Source of the DNA: an uncultured Christensenellaceae bacterium
GTDB taxonomy: Bacteria; Bacillota; Clostridia; Christensenellales; Pumilibacteraceae
NCBI GenBank assembly: GCA_910587805.1
Contig: CAJUNM010000004.1
Span: 1-16,989, forward strand
DNA length: 16,989 nt
Reading direction: 5' to 3'
This document shows, in pieces, positions 6,871-14,387 of this stretch. Position numbers and translations under genes: made by a program. Under the pieces are notes generated by a model. That model did no database searches and had not been told where the DNA came from. It saw only the letters and a list, made by a program, of their open reading frames with translations. Position 1 is the stretch's first letter. The number at the start of each line of letters is the position of its first letter.

Positions 6871-8406
6871 TTATGCTATGGCGTTTTTGCGTTTTTTTGC
6901 GCGGCGCGTTTTGATCGGCTTTTCGGCTTTCGGTTTTTTATCTCGGCGAAGTTTGAGGTTTATCTCGAAGTCGACCGCGCCGAATATCACGAGCAGCAAC
7001 GCCATAAAGCATGCGCCGCCCGCCGCCGCGACAAACATGGAAAGCAGTTTGATGTGGATTATAGAGTTTACGTATTCCGTAAACAGCCATGCGGGGTACG
7101 TTGCCGCAATGCTTATGAGTAGCGGGCGGATAAACGAGAGTTTCATACCGCTGCGCCGCTTTATGTCTATAACGTCGAGTACCGACGATACTATCAGTCC
7201 CGCGCCGAACGCCGCCATAAATACGGTCATATCGAATCGCGAATAGAAGCAGAAGCAGATAATATACGTGATCGCCGCGCCTATAAGATAATTGATGAGC
7301 GACTTCTTTTCGAGGTCGAGCGAGTTCAGCATAGACGATGCTATGTTCTCGAACGACAGAGGTATCAATAGCCACGCGGCTTGTTTAAGGAATATGCCGG
7401 CGTCGGTGTTGCCGTAGATAAGCGTGCCGAGATCGTCGCCGAGCGCGCCGAACACGGGCAGCATGATCGCGGCGACTATTACTGAAAACTTGAGCGCGCC
7501 CTCTATTTGACTGCACATGCTTTTTTTATCGTTGTTTGCATACGCCTGCGAGAGAGTGGGGATCAGCGCGAAAGCGAGCGAGCCTACTACGGTGATAGGC
7601 AGGTACAAAAGCGGCAAAGCCATGCCCACGCACGAGCCGAAAACGTACATCGATTGCTCCGTGTTCAGTCCCGTGGACATAAGCAAAAACGGCACGGCAA
7701 CCGCCGTCGCGTAATTGTTAAGGCTGGACGTAGTGCGCGAGAGCGTTACGGGAACGGATGAGGCGAGCAGCGGTTTGAAGTATTTTTTGGGGCTTTTGAG
7801 CTTGCGCTTGCCGCAGAAGTAGAATATCATGCACGCGGCGGCGGATACGGCGCAGGCGACGCACATCGACAGAGCGACGGCGTTGAGCTTGTTTCGGAAC
7901 AGTTGTATGAGCGCGATGCACGCGACTATCCGAGCAACCTGTTCTATAAGCTCCACTATGCTCACCGAAGTAAACTTTTTTTCGCCCCAGAGCACGCCGC
8001 GGAATGCCGAATACACCCCCGAGAATACGAGTGCGGGCAGCATGATTATCACGAGCGCCATCGATTGCGCGTCGGCGAGTATCGAGCCGAGCGGCTTATT
8101 GAGCGCGAGCACCGCGAGCGACAAAAGCACGGCGGTGATAAGTTCTACGATGAGCGCGGCGGAGCATATGCCGCCGCTGTCCGCGCCGTTCTTCGCGGTC
8201 GACTTGCTTACGGTGAGCGGTATGCCCGACGTGAGCAGCGTGAGCAAAACGAAAAAGAACGACAGAGCAACAGAATACACGCCCATGCCGATCGCACCTA
8301 TCTCGCGCGACAGATAGATTTTGAAAAAGAACCCGAGTATGCGTTCCACAAACGTGAACGCGGTAATGGTCAATACCGATTTTGCCAAGCCTTTCATAAC
8401 CACCAT
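6871..8406 (-). CDS. SpoVB/MurJ-type lipid-linked oligosaccharide flippase
   Basis: This 511-residue polytopic membrane protein belongs to the MOP superfamily (polysaccharide biosynthesis / SpoVB / MurJ group), which flips lipid-linked wall or polysaccharide precursors across the membrane. The N-terminus carries the family signature: Lys-Gly, then TAFTFVERILGFFFKIYLS, then GAIGMGVYSVA and SGIPLTVSKS. About 14 hydrophobic helices follow, and length matches the family (500-550). The C-terminus is a very basic tail (RRDKKPKAEKP onward). The start is uncertain: ATG at 8406 or an in-frame ATG at 8397, neither with a strong ribosome site (GAAG about 11 bases before 8406). It is divergent from the transglutaminase-like lipoproteins. 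Whether it serves lipid II, a spore precursor or a polysaccharide repeat unit cannot be decided. Confidence 0.85.
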   Translation of the reverse strand: MVVMKGLAKSVLTITAFTFVERILGFFFKIYLSREIGAIGMGVYSVALSFFFVLLTLLTSGIPLTVSKSTAKNGADSGGICSAALIVELITAVLLSLAVLALNKPLGSILADAQSMALVIIMLPALVFSGVYSAFRGVLWGEKKFTSVSIVELIEQVARIVACIALIQLFRNKLNAVALSMCVACAVSAAACMIFYFCGKRKLKSPKKYFKPLLASSVPVTLSRTTSSLNNYATAVAVPFLLMSTGLNTEQSMYVFGSCVGMALPLLYLPITVVGSLAFALIPTLSQAYANNDKKSMCSQIEGALKFSVIVAAIMLPVFGALGDDLGTLIYGNTDAGIFLKQAAWLLIPLSFENIASSMLNSLDLEKKSLINYLIGAAITYIICFCFYSRFDMTVFMAAFGAGLIVSSVLDVIDIKRRSGMKLSFIRPLLISIAATYPAWLFTEYVNSIIHIKLLSMFVAAAGGACFMALLLVIFGAVDFEINLKLRRDKKPKAEKPIKTRRAKKRKNAIA

Positions 8407-8523
8407 TTTATGACAAACTTCGCCTTAAAATGATATTTCCGTATAAATTGTGCGACGGTTTCGACAAAGAATGCGAGTTACATTATAATCGGATTATAAA
8501 ACGATTAAAGTTTGGTAGGGCGC
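8407..8523. promoter_or_regulatory. AT-rich divergent intergenic region with several TATAAT-like boxes
   Basis: The region between the flippase and the first transglutaminase-like lipoprotein holds ATTATAAT at 8482-8489 (a TATAAT on each strand) and another ATTATA at 8493-8498. On the minus strand these could serve as -10 boxes for the flippase, but I find no convincing -35 at 16-18 bp for either. No operator or other gene is evident. Confidence 0.35.
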
Positions 8524-8552
8524 TTGCAATTTCTATTCGTCGATGTTATAAT
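8524..8552 (+). promoter_or_regulatory. Strong promoter immediately before the GTG start of the lipoprotein operon
   Basis: TTGCAA (8524-8529), a 17-bp spacer, and TATAAT (8547-8552); a second overlapping TATAAT occupies 8552-8557. The start codon GTG is at 8559-8561, only six bases after the first -10 box, so the expected transcription start falls on or next to the start codon. No Shine-Dalgarno sequence precedes the GTG. Confidence 0.75.
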
Positions 8553-8558
8553 ATAATC

Positions 8559-10958
8559 GTGAAAAAGTACGGAAAAAGTATATATTTGCGCGCGCTTGTC
8601 GAAAGACTCGCGCTTGTGCCGATCGTTGCCGTCGCAGCGGCGGTCGCTGTAGTATTGTGCGGTTGCGCTCAAAAAGATATAGCTTTTTCTTCTTCCGAAA
8701 TAGTTTTGACGGTAGGTGAAACGCGCGACCTGTCGCCGTATGTGGTTTTTACTCCGCTTACGGTCAAGGACAGAAGCTTTACCTTGTCTTCCGATTCGGA
8801 TTGCGTGAAAATACGCGGGACGGAGATCACGGCGGTATCGGGCGGAACGGCGGACGTTATTGCCGCTACGGGAGATAAGACGGCGACGCTGCGCGTCGTA
8901 TGCGAGTACAGAAGCGCAACGTGGCTCAAGATCGCCGCCGACGCGCCGCTCGTACAGAGCGCGGGCGAAATCGAGCAGATAACCTTTACCGCGCAAACGG
9001 GCGAAAACGTAGATCCGTCGCTTTCCGTCGAATGGGCGGTGAACGGGCGCTCGGCGGGAAGCGGAAAAACGTTCGGGTTTATGCCCGACGGATACGGCGA
9101 ATACGAAATATCCGCAAAAACGGGCGATATCGCAGATCGCGTATCCGTAAAAATATACAAGCGCAGCGAGGCGTTCGGAATAACGAGCGGAGAGCTTGAG
9201 CAAACCCGCGATTTTTCGCCGGTGAGTTTTACCGCATGCGAGACGATAGATCCGTGCAATCCTTTATCGACTTACGAATGGAGCGTAAACGGCGCGCCGA
9301 GTTCGAGCGCGCGCGTTTTCGAGTTCACGCCTAAAGCAGAGGGCGATCACGAGATCAAGCTCAAGGTGAACGGGATAGAGCGCGAGATCGACGGAAAGCC
9401 GTCGGTCACCGTCACCGCTCGCGGCTTGCGCGCGCCGTCGTGCTCGGTCGATTTCGACGACGTTGACGGTGTGTACGTTAAGTGGCGCGACGGCGGGATC
9501 GTAAAGAGCGTTTCGGTAACTTCGCCCGACGGCAGCCGAAAAGTGTATTCGGCGGGCGAGCTTTCGCAAGCCGGACTTTTCGGGCGCGGAACGTTCGACG
9601 CGTCGGAGATAATCGAGGTATGCGCAGACATTCCGAGCACGTATAAATTGCGCTTGACGGGCGACGTAGCGGGGGCGGAGACCGAGTTTTCGCAGTACCC
9701 GCGCGAAGCGGAACAATTTATAAACAGTAAGATATATATTAAAAACGCGTTTATGTCGAGCGTAGAGGATTGCCGCGATTTTATTACGGAGCTTTACGTG
9801 GTCGGATCGCACGCATGCGACGCGTATGTTGCGCGAGAAATGAATGTTGCTGACGCCGTCGCGGCGATGAAAACGCGCGCCGCCGAAATGGGTATATCGG
9901 CGCGTATATCAACGCAGGACTCGGTGATCTCCGTGGAACTCGGCGAGTACAAAAACATTCCCGAAACGGCGGACGAGGTAAACGTTACGCAAACGTATAC
10001 CGTCACGCCGCACCTCGAGTACGACCAAGCAAATCGCAGGAGCAGTTCATTCGTTATGCCGAGCGATAGGCGCAGCAAGCTCTCGGTGACCAATACGGAG
10101 CAGCTTTGGTATGCCGTTACGCGCGGATATACGCCCGTAATAAACGACTCGACCGCGCGTGCCGTTTACAGCCGCGCGCGTACGGTGCTGTTGTCTATTA
10201 TCGGCAAGGACTATACGGACGCGCAAAAAGTGCACGCAATATACGATTGGGCGCAGTGGGCTGCGCCGAGAAGCTTTACTTCCGATCCCGCATCGTCGGC
10301 GCGGTTTACCGACGCGTACTTTGCGGACGTTAAAGACGTTTCTGCTCGGCACGTCGGAGCGACCGACGAGGGCGTAGCAAAGACTGTTGCGTTGCTTTGC
10401 GGTATGGAGGGCATAGAGTGCGACGTCGTTTTCGGCGACGATTGCAAAGTCGTAGCCGTCATAGGCGGCGAGCGTTACTATGTGGACGCTTTCGACGGCA
10501 AGCGCGCAAACTCCGAAACGAACGAAGCGGGCACGCACTCGGGCTTGCTCGTGCCGATTGACGAGTATACTCCGCAAGTAACATATTGTCTCGAAAAGCA
10601 TATTTATAACGGTGTGTATTTCGATTTTTATGCGGACGGCTCGGAGAGCGATGACGCCGAAAAGATCGAAAGCGCGATATTTTATGCTTTCGGAGGGCAA
10701 AACTATAATAGTGTTACTATACGCGACGCATACGGCACGGTTATAATAATTTCCTCGGAGTACGGCGCGGAATTTGCGTTAGGCGATTTGTCGGACGATC
10801 AAATCGCAACGTTAAAATCAAATATCGTGAGCGCCGTAAAAGCATTCGGTAAATCGATCGACGCGGAGTATTCCGACGCCGACGTGAAAATAAGAGAATA
10901 CGACGGAGGTGTATTGGCGGTCGGCGTAGTTAAGCGGACCGTTAAACAAGAGCCATGA
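8559..10958 (+). CDS. Ig-stalk lipoprotein with degenerate transglutaminase-like domain (probable pseudoenzyme)
   Basis: This encodes 799 residues from GTG 8559. The open frame extends upstream to 8430, but the upstream part lies over the promoter and would push the signal peptide inside. From GTG a basic N-terminus and hydrophobic segment lead to LCGC with Cys36 as lipidated residue. Next come a Big_2-like Ig domain (about 40-120), two further Ig/PKD-like domains each with a W-x-VNG core, a fourth beta domain, a region shared only with the next gene, and a transglutaminase-like domain (about 540-660). In alignment with the 863-residue neighbour the catalytic Cys is Asp603 and the His is Asp628; only Asp643 is kept. 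IYDWAQW and the CGMEGIEC block match the neighbour's IYDWIMW and CNIEGIPC. It is probably a surface binding protein or partner of the active paralog. Confidence 0.8.
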   Translation: MKKYGKSIYLRALVERLALVPIVAVAAAVAVVLCGCAQKDIAFSSSEIVLTVGETRDLSPYVVFTPLTVKDRSFTLSSDSDCVKIRGTEITAVSGGTADVIAATGDKTATLRVVCEYRSATWLKIAADAPLVQSAGEIEQITFTAQTGENVDPSLSVEWAVNGRSAGSGKTFGFMPDGYGEYEISAKTGDIADRVSVKIYKRSEAFGITSGELEQTRDFSPVSFTACETIDPCNPLSTYEWSVNGAPSSSARVFEFTPKAEGDHEIKLKVNGIEREIDGKPSVTVTARGLRAPSCSVDFDDVDGVYVKWRDGGIVKSVSVTSPDGSRKVYSAGELSQAGLFGRGTFDASEIIEVCADIPSTYKLRLTGDVAGAETEFSQYPREAEQFINSKIYIKNAFMSSVEDCRDFITELYVVGSHACDAYVAREMNVADAVAAMKTRAAEMGISARISTQDSVISVELGEYKNIPETADEVNVTQTYTVTPHLEYDQANRRSSSFVMPSDRRSKLSVTNTEQLWYAVTRGYTPVINDSTARAVYSRARTVLLSIIGKDYTDAQKVHAIYDWAQWAAPRSFTSDPASSARFTDAYFADVKDVSARHVGATDEGVAKTVALLCGMEGIECDVVFGDDCKVVAVIGGERYYVDAFDGKRANSETNEAGTHSGLLVPIDEYTPQVTYCLEKHIYNGVYFDFYADGSESDDAEKIESAIFYAFGGQNYNSVTIRDAYGTVIIISSEYGAEFALGDLSDDQIATLKSNIVSAVKAFGKSIDAEYSDADVKIREYDGGVLAVGVVKRTVKQEP

Positions 10959-13546
10959 AAAATATGTTGAACAATAAAGGCAGACGTATCGCGGCAAATA
11001 TGCTCTGCGTGACGGCGGCGGTAATAATGCTGTGCTCGTGCTTTTTCTTGTCCGGTTGCAGTCTTATTCGCAGCTTGTTCGGATATGTGGAGTTTACCCG
11101 CGCGCAAATAACTCTCGAGGTCGGCGAATCGTACGATCTCGACGATATTGTGACGAGCAACGGCAAATACGACTTGCGCTCGTCGTCGCCTAACATAGCG
11201 TCGCTAAACGGTTCGGTGCTCACTGCGAATAAGGCGGGCAAGGCGCGAATAACCGCGACTTCGGGCGAAAACACTGCCTCGTTGTTCGTTACCGTGACCG
11301 AGCATGTGCCCGATTCGCTCGAGATAACTACGCAGGACGATCTTATTCAAACGATCGGCGCGACAAGCGCTGTGTTGCTGTATGCCGAGACAACCGGCTC
11401 GCTCGATAATAAGAAGGTATCGTGGTACGTGAACGACGAGCCGCAAGGCGAAGCGTATCCCGAAGAGCCGTTCGAGCTGTATCGCGACGAGGCGGGGATT
11501 TACGAGATTAAAGCCGTCTGCGGCGATTTTGTGCGTTCGGCGACGTTGCGCGTTTACGAGCCGGTCGAGGCGAGCGGAAACGTATCGGGCGAGACGACGC
11601 AGCGCGAATCGCCGTATTCGCCGTTGACGCTCGGCGTAAGCGTTTCGTCGGTCGCCGGAAATCCCGACGATTATGTGCAGTGGTATGTGGACGGCACGCT
11701 CGTATACGAGGGCACGGACTTATCGAGCAGATACACGCCGACGGTAGGACAGCACACGCTTACGCTCAAAGTGAACGGTGTAGAACGCAGCGTCGACGGC
11801 AAAAATTCGGTCACGCTGTATTGCGTCGGCAGTATCGTTCCGACGGTGATTACGCTCGAATACGACAATTTGTACCCGCACGCTTATTTGTTGAGCGAGT
11901 ATAGAGGCAAGGCGCAGATCGAGATCACCTCTCCGAGCGGAGTGACTGAATATTCGCAAACGACCGACCCGTCTATGTTCACTCCTAACGGCATAGACGT
12001 GGGCGCGTATGTGGATATAGCGGCGACGGGTTCGGCGCGGCAGTCGTATAAATTCAGAGTAAAGTCGCTCGGCGACGGCGGCGCGCTCACCGAGAGCGAA
12101 TATTCCGATTATTATACGTTTGCTCAGCTTCCGTCCGCTGCGGGCGAATACTTGAGCACGCGTTATGCGGATAAAGATTTCTATGTAACGTCCGTCGGCG
12201 AGTATGTAAACATCATGGAGTACGCGGTATTGTTCAGAAACAAAAAGACGAGCGCGCCCAAAGTTTCGTTCGATTGTTACATTGCGTTCGACTACACGGG
12301 CAGCGCCGACGATCTGTTCTCCGACGCTTTTGAATACGCGGCGACGAGCGGGTCTTACGACCATATCAGAAACAGCTTGCGCAACAACATCATGCACACC
12401 GAGTTTATCGTGAACACGGTAAACAATCCGTCGCAGCAGACCAAAACGTCGTACAATTCGAGCAAGTACGCGAGCCAGTTGCACGCCGTCATGCCGCACA
12501 TCAATTACGACGAGAACAAGTATCGCAACTCGAGTTACGAATTCGCGATAGATCGCAGAGCCGACATTCAGCCTGTGAGTTATTCCGACGAGTTGTATTT
12601 CGCCGCGGAAAACGGGTCGAGACCTTTGCCCGTTTCCGGCTCGTCGGCGGAAACTATCTATGCGATTGCGAGAAATATCCTGCGCGAGATTGTGACCGAC
12701 GACATGACGGATATGCAAAAGGCGCACGCGATATACGATTGGATCATGTGGCAGGTCACGTACGATACGCCCGCCACCGAAATCAGCCGCGGCGGCGAGT
12801 CGTATTCCGCATATTATCTCGAAGGGGTGTTCGGCGACGGCAGCACGTCGATAGACGGCGTCAAATACGCGCCGTACGCCGTATGCGACGGCATGAGCAA
12901 GGCGTACTCGCTCATGTGTAATATAGAGGGCATACCGTGCAAGCGCGTCACCGGCGTTGCCGGATCCGATCTCGACAGCGCGGGCGGGCATGCTTGGAAC
13001 AAGGTGTGTATAGACGGCGAGTGGTATGTGGTCGACTGTACTTGGGGCGATTCGTACGTGGATCTCGAGATATCGGGACAGAGACGCAATTACGAACTCG
13101 GCTTGCACGACTATCTGTTCAGAACTGATGACGAAACGGACGTTACGCACTTCGAGCCGTTCGAGGCGGGCAATAGCAATATCGACTATTCGCCGTCTAC
13201 TGCGAGCAAACCTCTCGACGTATACTCGACGATGACTTATAACGGCGTGACTATCAATTGCATGGTTAAAAGCCGCGAAAATCAAAAGGTACGCTTGCAG
13301 CAGATAGCGCAGGAATTTGCCCGAGCATATACCAAGCGCAGTACGGTATACGTTCCCGGCGGAATTAACGGCGGCATATACTCCGTCGACTACGAAGGCA
13401 TAGAGATATGCTTGGAAAACGATTTGCAGTTCGGCATTTCGGAAGCGCAAAGCATAGTGCGGCGCGCCGTGCAGTCGGTGCATCCGTTCGCCGACGTAAA
13501 GTCTTACAACTTCGACGGTACGTTTATAATTTTGATGAAAAAGTAA
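10955..13546 (+). CDS. Ig-stalk lipoprotein with intact transglutaminase-like domain
   Basis: This 863-residue exported lipoprotein has lipobox LSGC with Cys35 lipidated. Residues about 50-115 form a Big_2-type Ig domain (ITLEVGESYDL; NKAGKARITATSG). Two PKD/Ig-like domains (cores VSWYVND and VQWYVDG) and another beta domain follow, then a long region shared with the upstream paralog. The transglutaminase-like domain spans about 600-730, with Cys644 in AVCDGMSKAYSLMC, His679 in GGHAWNKV and Asp694 in VVDCTWGD, the classic Cys-His-Asp set. A conserved C-terminal domain of about 110 residues follows. Family members cross-link, cleave or hydrolyse amide bonds; here a wall peptide or surface protein is a likely substrate. 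ATG 10955 overlaps the upstream TGA (ATGA), so the two are translationally coupled. A strong terminator follows. Confidence 0.85.
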   Translation: MKNMLNNKGRRIAANMLCVTAAVIMLCSCFFLSGCSLIRSLFGYVEFTRAQITLEVGESYDLDDIVTSNGKYDLRSSSPNIASLNGSVLTANKAGKARITATSGENTASLFVTVTEHVPDSLEITTQDDLIQTIGATSAVLLYAETTGSLDNKKVSWYVNDEPQGEAYPEEPFELYRDEAGIYEIKAVCGDFVRSATLRVYEPVEASGNVSGETTQRESPYSPLTLGVSVSSVAGNPDDYVQWYVDGTLVYEGTDLSSRYTPTVGQHTLTLKVNGVERSVDGKNSVTLYCVGSIVPTVITLEYDNLYPHAYLLSEYRGKAQIEITSPSGVTEYSQTTDPSMFTPNGIDVGAYVDIAATGSARQSYKFRVKSLGDGGALTESEYSDYYTFAQLPSAAGEYLSTRYADKDFYVTSVGEYVNIMEYAVLFRNKKTSAPKVSFDCYIAFDYTGSADDLFSDAFEYAATSGSYDHIRNSLRNNIMHTEFIVNTVNNPSQQTKTSYNSSKYASQLHAVMPHINYDENKYRNSSYEFAIDRRADIQPVSYSDELYFAAENGSRPLPVSGSSAETIYAIARNILREIVTDDMTDMQKAHAIYDWIMWQVTYDTPATEISRGGESYSAYYLEGVFGDGSTSIDGVKYAPYAVCDGMSKAYSLMCNIEGIPCKRVTGVAGSDLDSAGGHAWNKVCIDGEWYVVDCTWGDSYVDLEISGQRRNYELGLHDYLFRTDDETDVTHFEPFEAGNSNIDYSPSTASKPLDVYSTMTYNGVTINCMVKSRENQKVRLQQIAQEFARAYTKRSTVYVPGGINGGIYSVDYEGIEICLENDLQFGISEAQSIVRRAVQSVHPFADVKSYNFDGTFIILMKK

Positions 13547-13549
13547 CGC

Positions 13550-13590
13550 AAAAACAACGCGGCGCAAGAAAATTGCGCCGCGTTGTTTTT
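13550..13590. terminator. Perfect 18-bp bidirectional terminator
   Basis: Bases 13550-13567 and 13573-13590 are exactly complementary around a GAAAA loop. The GC-rich core (AACGCGGCGCAA) is flanked by A5 on the left and T5 on the right, so each strand sees a hairpin ending in a T run. It sits between the stop of the transglutaminase-like gene (13546) and the convergent esterase-fold gene (stop at 13599). Confidence 0.92.
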
Positions 13591-13598
13591 GCCGAAAA

Positions 13599-14249
13599 TT
13601 AAATTTTTGAAAACTCCGTTAAAAACTCGCGAATAGCCGACTTATTGTCGCGGTCTATGCGAAATACCGCATTGTCCGTAAACTCGCGTATGCGTTTATA
13701 AACGCAAAACGCCGAAGTTTGGTATGCGTCTTGAATATCCGCGGAGATTTGAAGATCGCGGTTGGTAAAAATATAATAGAATGCGTCGGCAAAATCGTTG
13801 TCTTTCAAAAATGCGTCGAGATTTGTTCCTCCGCAAAAATACGGCGCGGATAACGCCGCGAACGCTTTTAAGTTGTTGCGTTTTTTCGTTGCCGCGTGTA
13901 TTGCGGCTATACCGGACGTGCCGGCGCCGAATGCGCCGTAAAACCCGAAACCGAAGCGCTTGTCGAGGTAGGGGATCGCGGCGTCCGACAAAAACTCGTA
14001 AAACGCTTGCGCTCCGCCGTTTCCTTCCGCAGTGTCGAACGGTAAAAAGTCGAGCTGACTTTGCGCGCCCTCGAGAGCGATCACTGCCGTATTTTTGATC
14101 CGTAAACTTTCGAGCGCGGCAATAAAAATATCCACAGCGTCCGTTCCGTCGCAGACTATGACGGCGCGCTCTGCTTTGCGTGGCGCGTATATTTTAAGCG
14201 TGCGCGCAAACGCGCCCTTGGATAAAACAACGATCTCGTATTTTCTCAT
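13599..14249 (-). CDS. Esterase-D-like alpha/beta hydrolase fold protein lacking catalytic Ser and His
   Basis: This encodes 216 residues resembling the putative esterase family (PF00756; esterase D/enterochelin esterase type): a CDGTDAVD block where the family has LDG, FLPFDTAEGNGGAQAFYEFL, then IPYLDKRF, a nucleophile-elbow region, and AALSAPYFCGG. The elbow reads GAGTSG (108-113) instead of G-x-S-x-G-G. Aligning on the following IAAI puts Gly110 at the nucleophile position. The only histidine is His118, and the usual C-terminal GGHDW block is absent. It may be non-catalytic or use a different site. The start is ATG 14249, with AGAAGG five bases upstream and a TTGACT-17-TATAAT promoter. The frame stays open far upstream antisense to cca, but that extension is not supported. 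The protein appears cytoplasmic (no signal peptide). Role unknown. Confidence 0.7.
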   Translation of the reverse strand: MRKYEIVVLSKGAFARTLKIYAPRKAERAVIVCDGTDAVDIFIAALESLRIKNTAVIALEGAQSQLDFLPFDTAEGNGGAQAFYEFLSDAAIPYLDKRFGFGFYGAFGAGTSGIAAIHAATKKRNNLKAFAALSAPYFCGGTNLDAFLKDNDFADAFYYIFTNRDLQISADIQDAYQTSAFCVYKRIREFTDNAVFRIDRDNKSAIREFLTEFSKI

Positions 14250-14276
14250 GGTTACCTTCTTATATCGACTGATTAC

Positions 14277-14305
14277 ATTATACGTCAAGCGACGGGAAAA
14301 GTCAA
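14277..14305 (-). promoter_or_regulatory. Strong promoter of the esterase-fold gene
   Basis: On the minus strand TTGACT (14305-14300), a 17-bp spacer and TATAAT (14282-14277). Transcription should start near 14270, leaving a 20-nt leader with AGAAGG before ATG 14249. This fixes the start and rules out the longer upstream reading frame. Confidence 0.85.
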
Positions 14306-14350
14306 TGCGTAAAAGGTATGTTTCAAAACGTATTTGTCTGTTAAAAATTC

Positions 14351-14379
14351 TTGCGTTTCGCAAAATTATATGATATAAT
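14351..14379 (+). promoter_or_regulatory. Promoter of cca, directly abutting the start codon
   Basis: TTGCGT (14351-14356), a 17-bp spacer, and TATAAT (14374-14379) with TGA before it (extended -10). ATG is at 14388-14390, eight bases after the -10 box, so the transcript would begin at or within two or three bases of the ATG. No Shine-Dalgarno sequence fits before it. Confidence 0.75.
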
Positions 14380-14387
14380 TGTACCAA

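Noticed and set aside
8430..8558. N-terminal extension of the first transglutaminase-like lipoprotein to ATG 8430
   Set aside because: It would place 43 residues before the lipoprotein signal peptide and translate through a strong promoter; the GTG at 8559 gives a normal signal peptide.
11720..13567. 615-codon antisense frame opposite the transglutaminase-like gene
   Set aside because: Codon-register shadow with no recognisable domain; the sense frame carries the Cys-His-Asp motifs, lipobox and Ig-like domains.
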